A stretch of DNA of 64,000 nucleotides from Thelephora terrestris (taxonomy: Eukaryota > Basidiomycota > Agaricomycetes > Thelephorales > Thelephoraceae): NCBI GenBank assembly GCA_015956445.1, contig WIUZ02000002.1:248001-312000 (forward strand), in the 5' to 3' direction. The notes under the pieces are model-generated. The model was given only the letters and a program-made list of their open reading frames with translations, was not told the DNA's origin and searched no databases. Below are positions 1-12,015 of the stretch, in pieces. The position numbers and the translations under genes are program-made. The number at the start of each line of letters is the position of its first letter. Position 1 is the stretch's first letter.

Positions 1-11
1 ACACAAAATGA

Positions 12-1256
12 TCACCGCGAGATCATACTTCTACCACTGTAAAAGAAATGCAAAATTAGCGCCTAGGCTAGCACAAGCAACTGGGATATCTGCCCACCTG
101 ACAGTCTTCCTCTCCGTGACGGCTACTTCAGTCTTAGCCCTGTTGAGAACCTTCTGGAATTCGGAAACGCGATGGCGCATACGCGAATGCATATAAGCCT
201 TGGAACATTTGATGTGGTAGTGTAGGTAATCGCGGAACAGCTGAATATGGGAGATGGTGGAAGATGCCACGTCCGGGTTGGAGAAGTGCCTGGGGAACAA
301 CACAAACGTGACGTAGCCAATGTCTTCGGATGACTTGAGTCCTGGAACACCCCTAAGCTCCAGTGGAGGGTCGCGATTGGTGTAAAGCACTTGTGGAGCG
401 TTCTGGATCGTCGGCAGACGGCGAGCATCAACGAATTCCTAGATAGTAAGGTTTCAGTGTCTGCCTGCGGCACACAGTCCAGTGTCTAGAGGAGATCATC
501 TTGGCGAGACGTGCACATGCCTGTAAGAAAACTTTTCCGAAAATGCGGTCTGTTTCCTCTCGAAAAACAGTAGAGAAGATGACCGTTACGCGGTCGGCAG
601 AGGCTCGGACGTAAATCGCTTCTTCATCACGATAATGCATCTGCATCAGTTGCCCTTGGTTAGACCCGGAGCTCTCTAACTGTTTCTGCTCCCTAAAAGC
701 TTGTTCGAACGGTGCCGCTAAAGCGTTTCTCTTGAGAAGTGCAATTGAATTTATGAAGGCGTCCCTGGTCTCTGATAGATGGGGAGAAATTTAGCGGGAC
801 CTGCATGGATGTTCTCACTGAATACGAACCCCCTTCGGGTGGAGCTTGTTCTATGTCGATGGCTAACGAAACATGGTAATCGGGTTCCGGAGTCTCCAAG
901 TACAGCGAGCCATATTCACGCCGGAGGACATCCACGGCGCCGTACTGCGCCAGTTCGTCCCAGCATCGAATGTTCATGGATAACAAAAGTTGCGTTTTCC
1001 GATCTGGGGTCGAGAGGTGAAACCTGACGTTGTCAAAATCGACAAACTGAACATCAAGTGAAGACGGCCTGGGATAGAGATTGAAGCGGTCAGGGTCTCT
1101 GTCGGTTCTTCCAAAGACGCGAGATGAGCTAACTTGACACATTTCTCCGCGAGGGTGGTTTGGATGACAACGTTAAAGGGCTGTGCAAACGACGTTCAGC
1201 ATAAGTGAAAGGTGTGATTTAATACCAAACGTATCGCATACTTCAAGCAAGATCAT
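12..1256 (-). CDS. ARPC2: Arp2/3 complex 34 kDa subunit (ARPC2)
   Basis: Core scaffold subunit of the Arp2/3 actin-nucleating complex; it contacts the mother filament at branch points in cortical actin. Seen: the protein starts MILLE at 1256, like animal ARPC2, and is split by short introns. Successive exons give VDFDNVRFHLSTP (near 1030), LRREYGSLYLETPEPDYHVSL, HYRDEEAIYV, DRVTVIFSTVF (near 560-600), YTNRDPPLEL, IGYVTFVLFPRH and the family hallmark FRDYLHYHIKCSKAY with KVLNRA (about 130-240). A last tiny exon after an intron ends in GRSMISR, matching the family tail, with TGA at 12-14. The family is about 300 aa and all its blocks are present. It lies head to head with eIF4B, 230 bases between start codons. 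Exon edges inferred; identity very secure. Confidence 0.93.
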
Positions 1257-1486
1257 GATATAGCTGGGGTCGTTGTCCAACGTAAGGTCAGAATCAGATT
1301 GATGAGCGCAGTGGTCACGTGGTCGCATCCCCTGTAATCTCCGTGGAAAAACTTTCAGTTTGATCTTCAGCTTGTTCCTGTTTGCTAAAATCTCACTAAA
1401 ATCACATCAAGTCTCTAGATTACAATCATGGGTAAGCAACGAGAACAGGGTAGCCACCGCTATTCCGGATCTTCCAGCTGACAAGT

Positions 1487-3183
1487 ATGGCACCAGCACC
1501 GAAGAAAGCACAGAAAATGTCACTGAACGACTTCTTGGGTGATAATGGTCTGTGTATCATCCCACTTGCGACGCTGAGGATCGCTGATATACACGTTGGT
1601 AGCGTTCGGCTCGTGGGCAGATGAGATGGACTTGGTGCCGACCGGTCGTAAGTCGTCCATCCTCCAATCTCGAGTGTCCGCTCAATCGGCGCATCATGCA
1701 GCATCTGGGAATCCTGACGAACCACGCTCGCGTCTCAGTGATGCTCCGGATAGAGGCTCTCGTGACCTACGCTGTCAGTGCCTCCGTATTCGTTCGACAG
1801 GCTACATCCTCACTAGTCACGGGGTCCGCTCCAGTTGATCGACCGCCGAGGGAAGATCTCCCATTACCTACAAGTCCGCCTTACACGGCTTTCATCGGAA
1901 ACTTGGCTTTCGATGTCACCGAGTCCGAGATGGCTACCTTCTTCGGTGGACACGAGGTCAGGCATGAACTGCTACCCAAACTACCGATCGGATGTTCACA
2001 CAGGTGTTTCCCAGACGAAGTCGATAAAAATCATTAAGGACAGAGAAGATCGACCAAAAGGATTTGGATACATCGAGTTTGCTACTCTGGATGGTTTGAA
2101 GGATGCTTTGGCGAGGAGCGGACAAAATTTCGCCAACAGGACCGTTCGAGTCAGTGTGGCTGAACCTCGTGAGCACATTCCCAACGAGTCAACAGAACTG
2201 AACACTCAGAGACATTTCAACGTAGCAAAGGAACGTATCGGTGGGCTAGGAGGCTTTGAAGACGAGGCAAAATTTGCTGGCCCTTGGAGGCGAGAAGGAC
2301 CACTCCCGGACCTTAGAGACTCACGAGATTCATCCCGTCGACGACCCGAGGGCGAAAAGCAACCACCGGCTTCAGGCCTTTCAGATAACAACAACGACTG
2401 GCGGTCTACTAGCCGTCCTCTAGCACCGCCAAGAACGACCCCGGGAGATTCCGACGGGCGTCCACAAAGGAGAAGTGGATTCGGGGGTGGAGACTCCACT
2501 TCAGGTGCGGATGGTGACAATTGGACGATTGGGTCTAGGTTCAAGTCATCGGAGGATGTCCCTCCCTCTGGTGGGAGTAGGCTCGCAAGCCGACAACCCA
2601 CAATTCCCGACGAAGGCGACTGGAGAAAGGATCGGCCAATGTCCAGTAGGGGAAGTACTAGCCCAAACCAGTCCACTCCCCCTACCCCCGCTCGTAGAAA
2701 GCTGGAGCTGACCCCGAGGTCTACGAGCGCCTCAACAGTTGTTTCTCCCCTTTCCTCCCCTAACCCCGCCAATACCACTCGTCCGAACCCTTTCGGTACT
2801 GCAAGGTTTGTCCCTCGCTGAGAGTTTGCCCCCAGAATTTTGATACTTGATTTAGGCCCGTGGATGTTTCCGCAAGAGAGGCAGAGGTTTCTGAGCGGAT
2901 AGAAAAGGAGAAGGGGAAACTTAGCCAACAACATTCCATGTCCCGGACCAGCTCACGGACAGGTTCGGATCGTGGTGTGCCCAGAAGAGGGTCCGTTGAC
3001 CCTGGATCAGCACACCCCAGCCCTACCATGAGCAGCCAACCAACCCCGCCGCCACAGCGGGACCTCAAGCCTACCGTCCGGCCGACACTCAGCTTCGCAG
3101 CCGCTGCAAAGAATGATAGTGGTGACAAGGGAGACTCGGGGATTGAGGATGTCACAACAAAGGTGGCAGAGACGAAGGTGTAA
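1487..3183 (+). CDS. TIF3: Translation initiation factor eIF4B-like RNA-binding protein
   Basis: Stimulates the eIF4A helicase and ribosome recruitment to mRNA in the cytoplasm. Seen: the N-terminus MAPAPKKAQKMSLNDFLGD followed after an intron by GSWADEMDLVPTG is the typical fungal eIF4B start. One RRM follows, with RNP2 TAFIGNLAFDV (about 1887-1920) and RNP1 KGFGYIEFA (about 2058-2085). After it comes a long Arg/Gly/Ser/Pro-rich unstructured tail. An intron at 2806-2855 joins FGTAR to PVDVSAREAEV, and the last exon runs to TAA at 3183. Between about 1640 and 1840 the frame changes and at least one short intron is needed; I could not fix its edges. Another intron (about 1955-2009) interrupts the RRM. 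A possible 5' leader intron begins near 1431 (GTAAGC). The gene is convergent with the cyclophilin gene. Confidence 0.88.
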
Positions 3184-3580
3184 GAGGGTGGCTTGCAGAA
3201 GGTTGGGTCGACTAGATGAACGTAATTCTCACCGAGCTGATCAGCCACAGCATATTACTACCTCCCCTTGCTTGCTCTCATCCCTTCCCATTTCATAATC
3301 CCCTCACATCATTACAGATACGCTGTGGCTATCCGCCTTCTCACTCTCTCCCGCTCCGCTCTCGATTTTGTCTGTTCTCAATGCCTATTTCCTCCCTCTC
3401 AGAAACAATTTTATTTTCTACATTCTCTTGTTCTTGAGGTGTTAGCGGTTGTTCTCAGTGCCAATGCAGTATTTACCACGAATGTTGAAACGTCAAGCAT
3501 GACCACCCGACTCTTTCGGTACGGATGAACTGAATTATACTTCTCGAGCGCCTGGGATGATATAGATCTGTTCCCGGATA
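3184..3580. other. Convergent 3' intergenic region
   Basis: About 400 pyrimidine-rich bases between the stop codons of the convergent eIF4B and cyclophilin genes. Presumably two 3' UTRs. No gene, repeat or structured RNA seen. Confidence 0.5.
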
Positions 3581-5565
3581 TCATCTTCGTTGGAGTTCTG
3601 GATCAATGAACTTCATCCTGCCTCGACCTGTGTGGAACACATGCGGTGGGTAAGTGGATAACAGATGGTCAGTCTCGGGGGAGTTGGATCGGGGGCAGGG
3701 AAGCTATCTGTGTACCTTTGAATCGAACGCCGTTCTGGGGTGGCTTCTCGAGATCCTGTTGATAGCGATCTTTGAGAGCCTCGAGCCTCTTTCGCTCCTT
3801 GGCCGCGATCCGTTCGTTCTCCTCCCTTTCCAACCTAGCGTCGTATTCCTCCTCGGTTTCTTTGCGTTCCTCTACACCCGGATCACGAACACCGTCATCG
3901 TGGGCTTTCACGGGGGACCGCGAGCGGTTGCCGTGGTGATGCTCAAGTTTTCTGGAGGAGGGCGCTCTGTCTGTTTTGTGGCGCTTACGGCTGCTTCCGC
4001 CATGTTGGCGTCTGAAGCCCTCGGAGTCTGAGGCAGGATCACCCCGGGCACCAGGGGGCCTCGGGGAGGAGCTTGAACGCGACAGGGAGCGAGACCTGCT
4101 CCGAGAGTCCCTATTGCTGTTGACGTCGTGCCTTCGCTTCTTGTGCTTATGCCTCGATCTGGAGCGTTGGGGCAGGTCATCCTCCCTCCTCGTTACATCT
4201 CGTGACGGAACAGCTTCTTCGGCTATGCGCGGAGTCAGAAACGAACAAAACAATAGGCGCGGGAGAGTAAACGAGATGGTCGTCAGCCTCCGCCACCAGC
4301 ATGTTTCATTGTGACAAGTTCGGGAGAAACTCGGCAGTGGGAAGGCCGACAGACGGCATCACACTTCCACCCGGATGTGAATGGAGAGGGATAAAGAGAT
4401 GACCCTTACGTTGTGGAGCGACAGGTTTCTTTCGGAGCTCGAGCTCACCACAGTTGCTAACGACGATCGGGACCCTCGGGCGGTCTTTCTCGTCCGTCGG
4501 AACGTCCACAATTTTCGGGATGACGTCTTCATACCCACGGATCACCCGACCGAACACCACGTGTTTCCCTGTGAGAAGAGGCGAAGCATCAATCAGGCGG
4601 GTGGAGATTCCCGGGAGTCAGTACGGTTCGTGCGTAAAGGCAAGTGCGGATGGGAACGGGAATGGATAGTACCGTATGTGAGAACGGTAAGCGCTTGAGT
4701 TTCATCCAGTGGAAACGGGGGTATCACACACCATTCAGATGAGGGCACGGCCTCAGGGTGATGAAAAACTGCGAGCCATTGGTGTTCGGGCCTTTGTTCG
4801 CCATGCAAAGCAGACTGGTGGCGACCGAGAACGCGTTGCGCAGTAACAAACCGAGATGCAATGGTGTATTAGCTTTAGGAAGGAAATGATGAATTACACG
4901 GCTGAATGAGCCGCAAGTGGCCGGGTATGTTCACCGCGGGGCGAGGGAACAAGCGCCGGACACGGGAAGATGGGAATCGTCTTTGGCAACATACCCGTGA
5001 GAGTCAAGCTCATGTGACATGTCCTCGTCTGCGAATGGAGAGCCATAGATGGACTCTCCGCCCATGCCGTTACGTTTCGTAAAATCTGTGGATCGATAAA
5101 GTTGGTCGCGACGATGTCGAAGCGAAGGGGGCGTGGTTCCAGCGAACAGAAAGGTTTTGCAAAGTCAGAGAAGAAGTGCGAGATTTTGTGAGTGCGAGGG
5201 AGGGCCGGCAAGGGGAAACGAGGAGCGTACCTCCGCCTTGAATCATGAAATCTTTGATGGAGCGATGGAGTATTGAACCTTTGTAGTAGAGCGGTCGGTC
5301 CGACAAAGGTGAGATGCCCTTTTCGCCCGTACACAATGCCCTAAAGCTGAGAACGAGAGCGGAAGAGAAATGAGCCCGAATGGACGCAGAGGCAGCGAAT
5401 GAGCGCGCACTTTTCACAAGTTCTCGGAACCTTGTCATCGAACAATTCGAAAATGAGTCTTGGTCCAGTCAGTAGAGGGAATTTGCAAAGGTTTGTGAGG
5501 GGCACGTACCGACCAGCGGGGGTATTGTCGATTGAGATGTCGAAGAATGTTCGTTTCCCGACCAT
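3581..5565 (-). CDS. Cyclophilin-type peptidyl-prolyl isomerase with RS domain
   Basis: Proline cis-trans isomerase joined to an Arg/Ser domain, the layout of splicing-linked nuclear cyclophilins such as the PPIG/CYP-RS group. Seen in order: [19 protein letters not shown] at 5565, then [41 protein letters not shown] (5230-5300), [12 protein letters not shown] (about 5040), [16 protein letters not shown] (about 4760-4805; the catalytic-face F and Q are present), [11 protein letters not shown] and VVSNCGELE (4440-4560). After this comes a basic SR-rich tail (about 4040-4200, with [13 protein letters not shown]) and an acidic coiled-coil stretch near 3790-3870. The last exon, read through an intron, gives [16 protein letters not shown] then TGA at 3581-3583, a conserved end of this subgroup. 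It starts head to head with the Ras-type gene, 156 bases apart. Confidence 0.9.
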
Positions 5566-5680
5566 CGTCACCGCTTGGGAGGAGGAATGACTGTGAGCGT
5601 CCGTGTGCCTATTTCCAGCGCTTATCTGACAGGCACCGGGCAAAAGACTCGAGGTTGTGATTTGTGAGAGGGAGGTCTAA

Positions 5681-5689
5681 TATATATAG
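5681..5689 (+). promoter_or_regulatory. TATA box between cyclophilin and Ras-type genes
   Basis: TATATATAG lies about 35-40 bases before the Ras-type ATG and about 115 bases upstream of the cyclophilin ATG. With only 156 bases between the two start codons this is likely a shared bidirectional promoter. Inference from sequence only. Confidence 0.5.
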
Positions 5690-5721
5690 GCCGGAATGCT
5701 CGAGCAGTTCACAGCCTAACC

Positions 5722-6694
5722 ATGCATCGTCACAAGGTGGTCGTCTTTGGAGGTTTGCTCTCCCTCCCACTCTCCCTTCCCTCCACTCACTTGCGCCCCT
5801 TCTCAGCTGGCGGCGTAGGAAAATCTGCTCTCATCACCAGATTCGTCAAAGGAAATTTCCTCTCAAATTACGACCCCACAATCGAAGGTCCATTTCTCTC
5901 GCCTTCTGTGAGGTGGGAGGCTGAATTCTTTTTTTTTTTCGCAGAGGTCTACGAATGCACAAGCCAAATCGACGGTACAACCTTTTCCGTGTGTTTCTTC
6001 CCTCGCGAAAAACACTTGTCCGTTTCGGCTCATTCGTGACCCTCCAAGCTCGAAATCTTAGATACAGCTGGTGCTGACCAGTTCTGCGCACCACAGGAGA
6101 GGTACATCAAGGTAATACACTCCCATCCCATCATCACCACACGTGATCCTAACGCGTCTGCCTCGTTGAACATTCTCCAGTCTGCGCATGGATTTATACT
6201 TGTCTTCAGGTATACGTTCTCGCTATCTTGACGTGCTACGTCGCTAACTAGGGCTCACAGTCTCACTCAAGAGACCAGTCTACGGGAGATTGAAGACCTC
6301 CGACAACGGATATATCACCTAAGAGGTGACAATCGGGTAAGCGTAAACCACTCCTCAGTGACTCCGACTCCCCACCTGATCCGCCCCTCCTTTCCATCAG
6401 CCCATACCTCTTGTCGTTGTGGGAACCAAACTCGATCTGACCACAGAACGCGAGGTGCCCCAAGAGTTGATCCGTCGTTACGCTGTCAGATGGGGCGTCC
6501 CCTTCTACGAAACATCCGCCAAGAGGAACTGGAACGTTCGCCCGAGTTTCGAAGATCTCGTCCGCCAAATGCGCACGCGTTTTCCATATCCCACCAAGAT
6601 CAAGTCTCGACGTGGTCCGTTCCGCAGGGCGAAGACCAACAAAACGTTCACCGACTCTCCTGGCCCCAATCCCGATAAGTGTCTCATTATGTAA
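5722..6694 (+). CDS. Ras-family small GTPase with CaaX tail (Rsr1/Rap-like)
   Basis: Membrane-anchored GTP switch of the Ras family. Seen across about seven exons: MHRHKVVVFG, then GAGGVGKSA (G1 P-loop, made by splicing), FVKGNFLSNYDPTIE (G2, with the effector Thr), LDTAGADQF (G3), VVVGTKLDL (G4) and YETSAKRN (G5). The tail is basic and ends CLIM, a CaaX prenylation box, with TAA at 6692-6694. YDPTIE and the G3 context most resemble Rap/Rsr1 (bud-site selection) proteins. Odd points: the Ras Gln61 position is Ala, where Rap proteins have Thr, and G4 reads TKLD, as in Rho proteins, rather than NKxD. Length is about 200 aa, normal for the family. Which Ras subgroup it belongs to is uncertain. 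Confidence 0.87.
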
Positions 6695-7129
6695 CGCTTC
6701 TCATTCCCCCATATCACGACTTCATCTGCACATCTGTCTCGTGTATCATATGTTGTTTTCCTTATGACCTTCCCATCTTCCCTCATGTCCCCATGACACC
6801 TTTTAGAGTACGTAACAATTATCTTTCCTTTCCACAGTGCCCACCTGACCGTCTTTGTCTACTCACGTTTGGCTTCGCCCTTTATAGTCGGGTGTATTTT
6901 TTATTGTATATTTACCCACACGCTGCTGATGTATCCCAAACCTCGAAGTCACGGACGATCTTAGCCCACAACCTTCAGACCTTTACTTATGTACAAGCAA
7001 ATAGATTCAGTTCCTTGTTGTCACACACGCGTCCCGAACGGGCGCAAAAATGTCAAACCTTATCCTCTCAACACTCACAGCGGTGCTGCAGATTCAGAAC
7101 CCGTCCTGGAGTCGATTCTCACCAAAAAT

Positions 7130-8290
7130 AGATCATCTGGTAAGGATCTGTCCGTCACCGACACGCACATGCAGCGATAGCCAATCGCAACCTGCAGAGG
7201 CGAGGGAAATAACAGGAATGAAGAACGAGGAAAGTTTGACCCCAGCCAAGCACGGGGATGATCGATAATCGAACACGGTGACTCGTCGTTGGACGAAGAT
7301 GGAAAGAGCGCGAGAAGGCGTCGTTGAGGTCCCAAAGTCCCAAACGCGGAACCTTGAAGCCAAGCTCAAGAAGGGATAGACGGGTATGATCCCTCGGAAC
7401 CAATTACCCTCTTCCGTGGTCGGGGGTAAAGAGGCAGTGAATGACTGACTTGCTGAGTTGGTGTGTGACATCGCGATCTGCACGGAGATTCCCTGGTCCC
7501 GGTGGAAGATATATCCTGACCTGGTTTGAAAGTAAGTAGTTGCCATCGTGAGGGTACATAAAAGTCAGATGTCAAAGGTAACATAGGGCCTGCCAAACCT
7601 TGCTGAGCCACAGCGCCCAATGTTTCACACATGCCCCATTCAATCCATCCCTGGCACAAGGTGTGAGTGTGCTGATACTGGAAGGTTTAACCCAGGTGGC
7701 TCAAAGGAAAGAGCTAGGGCACAGCGCCCTTTTCCGCCCTCGTTGGCATCTTCGTGGCGTGATTCGACTCGACGGTTAGCTCACCATCCCCATCGAGGTG
7801 CACAATGCCCTCCAGAGGCAAGGACTTTCCATCCGGTACTCCGTAGCTACCGGTGGAGATTGCAAACACAAACACGTACCGAGGATGACACCTTCGCGAC
7901 CCCCTCCAAATCCCAGAGAGCCCAGATAAGGTGCTCTCCGTTCATGACTACCGAGTCATCACCAGTGCTGGGTTGCAGAAAGCGAATGACTGCCTCAGGA
8001 GTAGCACTTTTGGGAGAGGGTGTCCTTAGCGAGGACTACGGGCAAGACAGAGATACTAGAAAACCCCAGCGTTGCGCCCAACCACCGCAATGAAGAGTGC
8101 TTTAATGCTCGGTTCAACTTTTGTCTCGCAGGGGATCAACACCAGAGGCAGACAAGGATGGGGCGCGAGTAATGTTGTGGGGCGGATGAAGCATCGATTC
8201 GCCCGTGACGTCAAAGTTCAACCCGTTGAACTTGCCTTTTTCGTAACAACGTTTAGCTCTTACAACGAGGTACAAGACTCGGTGAATGGA
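7130..8290 (-). CDS. Unrecognised intron-split gene downstream of TDP1
   Basis: I do not recognise this product. Several minus-strand stretches look coding: EAVIRFLQPSTGDDSVV and HLIWALWDLEGVAKVSS near 7880-8000, followed across a GTACGT...TAG intron by YGVPDGKSLPLEGIVHLDG (about 7790-7860). Further down is a possible exon with LCQGWIEWGMCETLGAVAQQ (about 7600-7660) and a piece near 7150-7410 containing GFKVPRLGLWDLND. An upstream piece around 8110-8240 could hold the start (MLHPPHNITRAPS). Splice edges and the true start and stop are uncertain. It shares strand with TDP1 and could in principle be an unusual 3' extension, but TDP1 has its own stop at 8312. Low confidence in limits, moderate that something is coded here. 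Confidence 0.35.
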
Positions 8291-8311
8291 ATTGGTACAT
8301 GAACTCGACGT

Positions 8312-10983
8312 TCACGAATGAAGAATTCTCTGTATCCGGTCCAACTCATTAAGTACCGCAGACTCACCCTGAAACTAGGTGCAAAAGTGAGCAAAGGAAG
8401 TGAGAGATCGTGAAATTCTTCCTACCCAAGGCTGATCTCCTTGGCTCTCGTAACTCTTCGGAGGCCTCTCCCAACAAACAATGTCGTCCGCCTCCTTGGC
8501 ATCATATACCGGGACAACAACTCCCAGTTCGTAATTTGACACCTGGTCCCATCAGCGTGGAACCAACCCTGCGCAGATTCAGACGAACGAAGACTCACGG
8601 TGAAAACGGGGGTGAATGCCGTGCTCTTGGCTTGGAAACTTCCCCAAGCGGCCGTAGTGAAGTTATGCGAGCCTACGTATACCCAGCCCGTCACCTTCCT
8701 CTCTACAATATCTGAATCCCCATCGTCACTCTCAGACTCGGTCACTGAGTCATCCTCATCTTCTTCGCACTTGGCCTTCCCTTTGGCACTTAGGAGTGGC
8801 GGTTTGCGTCGCAGCGTCCCAAGGATCATCTAAGTGGCAAGCTTGTAAACGCATACGGGCGGACTAAGCATCGATAGGCACACCTTAGAGTGCATCAACA
8901 CGCCTCCACGTTTGCTCTTTGAATTGTGAAAGAGCTCCCTCGGGAACCCATTTGATGCCCAATCCGCCCTCTTGAAAAACATTGTTCCTCCTCCCTATTA
9001 AAGATGCATCGGCTCAACTGAATAACGTCCTAAAAGGAGTGTGACGAGCTCACCGCCTCTCCGAGCCTACTCTCTCTAACGGTCCTGAGGGTGGGGAATA
9101 TTATCTTTATACCCCTTTTGTCTGGCCAGGGCAGTCTGTCAGCCTTCTTTGGTTTTCCGATCCAATCCTGTGCGCTTGCCCCCGACGCTGAGTGGTAGAA
9201 TTCCTTGAGCCACACTCTATTGCATTTACCCACACTCGAGCCCTGTGAGGATAGAAACTCTCATGGTCAACAACAGGCCCCCCGATGACCTGGCTTGGTG
9301 TCAGACCTGACATTCAAGAGTGACTTCCCAGCCCTGTTGGGGTTTAGCCCCGATATCCATCACGACCTTCATCAAGCGGGGGTGCCCTACTCGTACAACT
9401 TCGGGCCACCCCTCGAACTTCCCTGAGAGCGAAGAGACCAGGTGGACATGGACCTTTGAAAAGTCATACTTGCGTCGCAAGTCTGAGACAGATTGAAGCG
9501 GGAGGAAAGATCCGTGCTGACCGCGAGAGGGGGTAGATTAGTCGGGCACTGAGCGAAGCGGAAGGAAACACACAAGGTACCTCTGTTGTTCTGAAACTGT
9601 CAAGGCCACTCTGAACATCCAAAGCACTCAGTGCCTTCTCAAGATGGCTAGGGAAATCCTGTGCTCGGGAGTCCCTTGCGATTGGCGTGGCGCGCAAGGG
9701 GACATCCTGTACCCACGTAGTCTGGACCATGGACATGGGTTAGGGAACTGATATGTGTACGATGCTGCGCGGTTGTTCCGAACCTACATTCTCTATATCC
9801 CGCCAGTCCAATGGGACGAGGTTTGCAGTAGTTATGACAATTCGTAGCCGACCCGGCTTGTAGAATAACTGCAAGATGGAAAGGTCAGCATGTGGATCCG
9901 GCGCTGAAACAGATTTAATCCTACCAACATAAACTGCGCAAGAGTTATTAGAAGGGTACTATAAATGACGCATGTTTGGCCTTAGGGCGCACCTTCATAT
10001 GCATACAACTATAATTATACAACAGCTTTGGGGTAATCCTGATCCAATTCTGCTGAATGAACCGCATGGACGGCTCCCTGTTCTCCGTGGCAGGATGAGA
10101 TACGATTATTACCGGCGTGGCTGGAGAGAACATCTTGTAGGCGAACTCGTAATCTGTTGAGTAAGAAGAGATGATCGCAAAGACTACATCACTCCGCTAC
10201 GGCTCATAAGCTGACTGCCTGAGGTTCGGTAAAGACAATGAGGCGCACCTCTCCGATTATATCACTCAGCCTGAATGTCGGCTTAGTGTCCTTCTCAAGG
10301 TCAACGTGCATATTTGCCGTCTGTCTTATCTCGCCCCTCCAATACATTTCTGGCCGGTTCGTACTAGCACTGGAGCTAGCGCTAGGTTTGGGGGTCCCGT
10401 TGATAACACTAGTTGGTTGCTTGGATCTGGATTGCTGGGGGGTTCTACCTTGCCGCGGTGATAACAGGTGCTGTCTCTTGGCTGCAGGTTTGTCGAGGTT
10501 ATCATCGTCAGATTCAGAGTCTGCGGTGGATGTGGATGGGGTCGGCGCCAGAGGTGAGATACGATCATTGGTATCTCCCCGGAGGCGCTTCTGACGGGCC
10601 AACCGTTCTTTCTCGAGTTGGGCGCGTTCGGATAGGAAGCTGTCCGGCTTAGAGGAAGCGCTTGCTGTCTCTATTGGAGGCATAGGTTGTGGCGGAGACA
10701 ATTTGGATTGAGGTTGGGATTGAGACTCCTGGAGTGCTCGCTGGAGATCTGTCTGGAATTGGTCCTCAGCAGTTGTGTCCTCCAGGCTTGAAGCGAGAGC
10801 CCTTGAGAGAAATGAGTACCTGAAATGAGGGAAAACGGAAGAGGAAGATACTTCTGGAGCTCCTCGTCCATGATGGAATGAGACACGGAAGCGGCCGCCG
10901 GCAAGATCATATGGGGAGTGTTTGGTGTTGTTTCTGATGCAAGTTCGGTGCAGTCTCGGGTGCGTTCGCTCGCTGGCACTCAT
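8312..10983 (-). CDS. TDP1: Tyrosyl-DNA phosphodiesterase 1
   Basis: Nuclear repair enzyme that removes stalled topoisomerase I peptides from DNA 3' ends; phospholipase D superfamily with two HKD-type motifs. Seen in order: an acidic ubiquitin-interacting-like stretch TDLQRALQESQ near 10740, a disordered Ser/Pro region, FRLSDIIGEV (about 10260), PVIIVSHPATENREP and SMRFIQQNW, then the first catalytic motif CMHMK (near 9990-10000). Next are LFYKPGRLRIVITTANL after an intron and VLMHSK (second His-Lys pair, about 8890) with GSHNFTTAAWG (about 8640-8670). Splicing then gives SNYELGVVVPVYD and an end at TGA 8312-8314. The start is unsure: 10983 is the first in-frame ATG, and 10871 (MDEELQK) is an alternative needing an intron. 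Head to head with the 11037 gene. Confidence 0.9.
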
Positions 10984-11036
10984 GATCACGAGCATGATCC
11001 CCCCACCGGTCTGGTGAGAGGCGGGACAGAACGGCC

Positions 11037-12015
11037 ATGTACTTCGTATGGCAATATCCTCAGGGCGTCCGCGTCTTGCGCGAATTGTCAGACGTCGATT
11101 CGCAAATACTCGCTCAAGTCTATAAAGGAAGATGCGTGCTGACTGGCAACAACGTAAAGGTTTCCTTCTATCCTCTTGCGGATCCTGAAGTGGTGCGCGT
11201 TACCCGCTCCTCTCATGTCCTGAGTACTGAACTACGAGCAGTTAGCGGAGATGGTCACCCGACACCTCGTGTCCCCCATCGTGTCACCGATCTCCCACCA
11301 GAATCTCGTTCCGGTTGGGCCAATCGAGGTCGATTCATTTCGCCTTGGTCTTTGGACAATGTACCCTACGGAACGTGCTCTCCTTCGCTGCATCGAGCTC
11401 GAAGAGCTCTCTCTCACTTACCGACTTTTTCGTTCCCGCTTCGGTTTCGCCGACCACGAACCCTCCCACCACCAGAAATACAGTCATCCGGTTGACCCGC
11501 GGCGAGTACCAAACTCTTGGTTCGACATTTGGTTCAGCGCGAACTACCCCACCCAGATGATACAATACAGGAGGCACTGCGACTTTGAGTGTTATCAGAC
11601 ATACGATGACCCTGAGTCGCCTTATCCTTCCAGAGAACCTGTTCTACTATGCGCAAACGTGAACGTGGTTGTGTGGCTACGAACAGAGGTTCTGATGAAC
11701 ATCTATCCCCTTCCTCCTCGTGCAAGGCGGCAACTGGAGCTCGGGCAATATCTTATCGCACTCTGGTCGACCACACCACAAGATTTCCCCTCTCTTGAAC
11801 GGCCACCTGGTCTTCCACCTCTCGAGTCTATCCAAGACCGGATCTGTTCCCCGAAGCCGAAGAATCTGGATGTCAAAGGTGCAAACTGGCATTCGGACCT
11901 GTTGTGGGCTCAGACCGCCAACAGGATGATTCCCACACGGATTGATGAGGAGGACAGGAACTACATCGTGTTCGAGCACCAGGATTTTGAAACTTTTCCT
12001 CCTGACCGATTCTAA
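11037..12015 (+). CDS. Conserved hypothetical protein
   Basis: I do not recognise the family. The ORF starts MYFVWQYPQGVRVLREL at 11037. A short intron (donor GTGCGC near 11191, acceptor before TTAGCG near 11240) joins DPEV to LAEMVTRHLVSP and keeps frame. The rest is one exon to TAA at 12015, giving about 310 aa. It is rich in Trp, Tyr and Arg, with no signal peptide or membrane span. Visible blocks include SWFDIWFSANYPTQMIQYRRH (11515-11577; only the middle may be conserved) and NWHSDLLWAQTANRMIP. Codon use looks like neighbouring genes. Its ATG is 53 bases from the longest TDP1 start on the other strand, so the promoter is probably shared. Confidence 0.6.

Noticed and set aside
2206-2934. 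Minus-strand open frame of 242 codons
   Set aside because: Antisense shadow of the eIF4B low-complexity tail; no motifs, and the plus strand has RRM and family ends.
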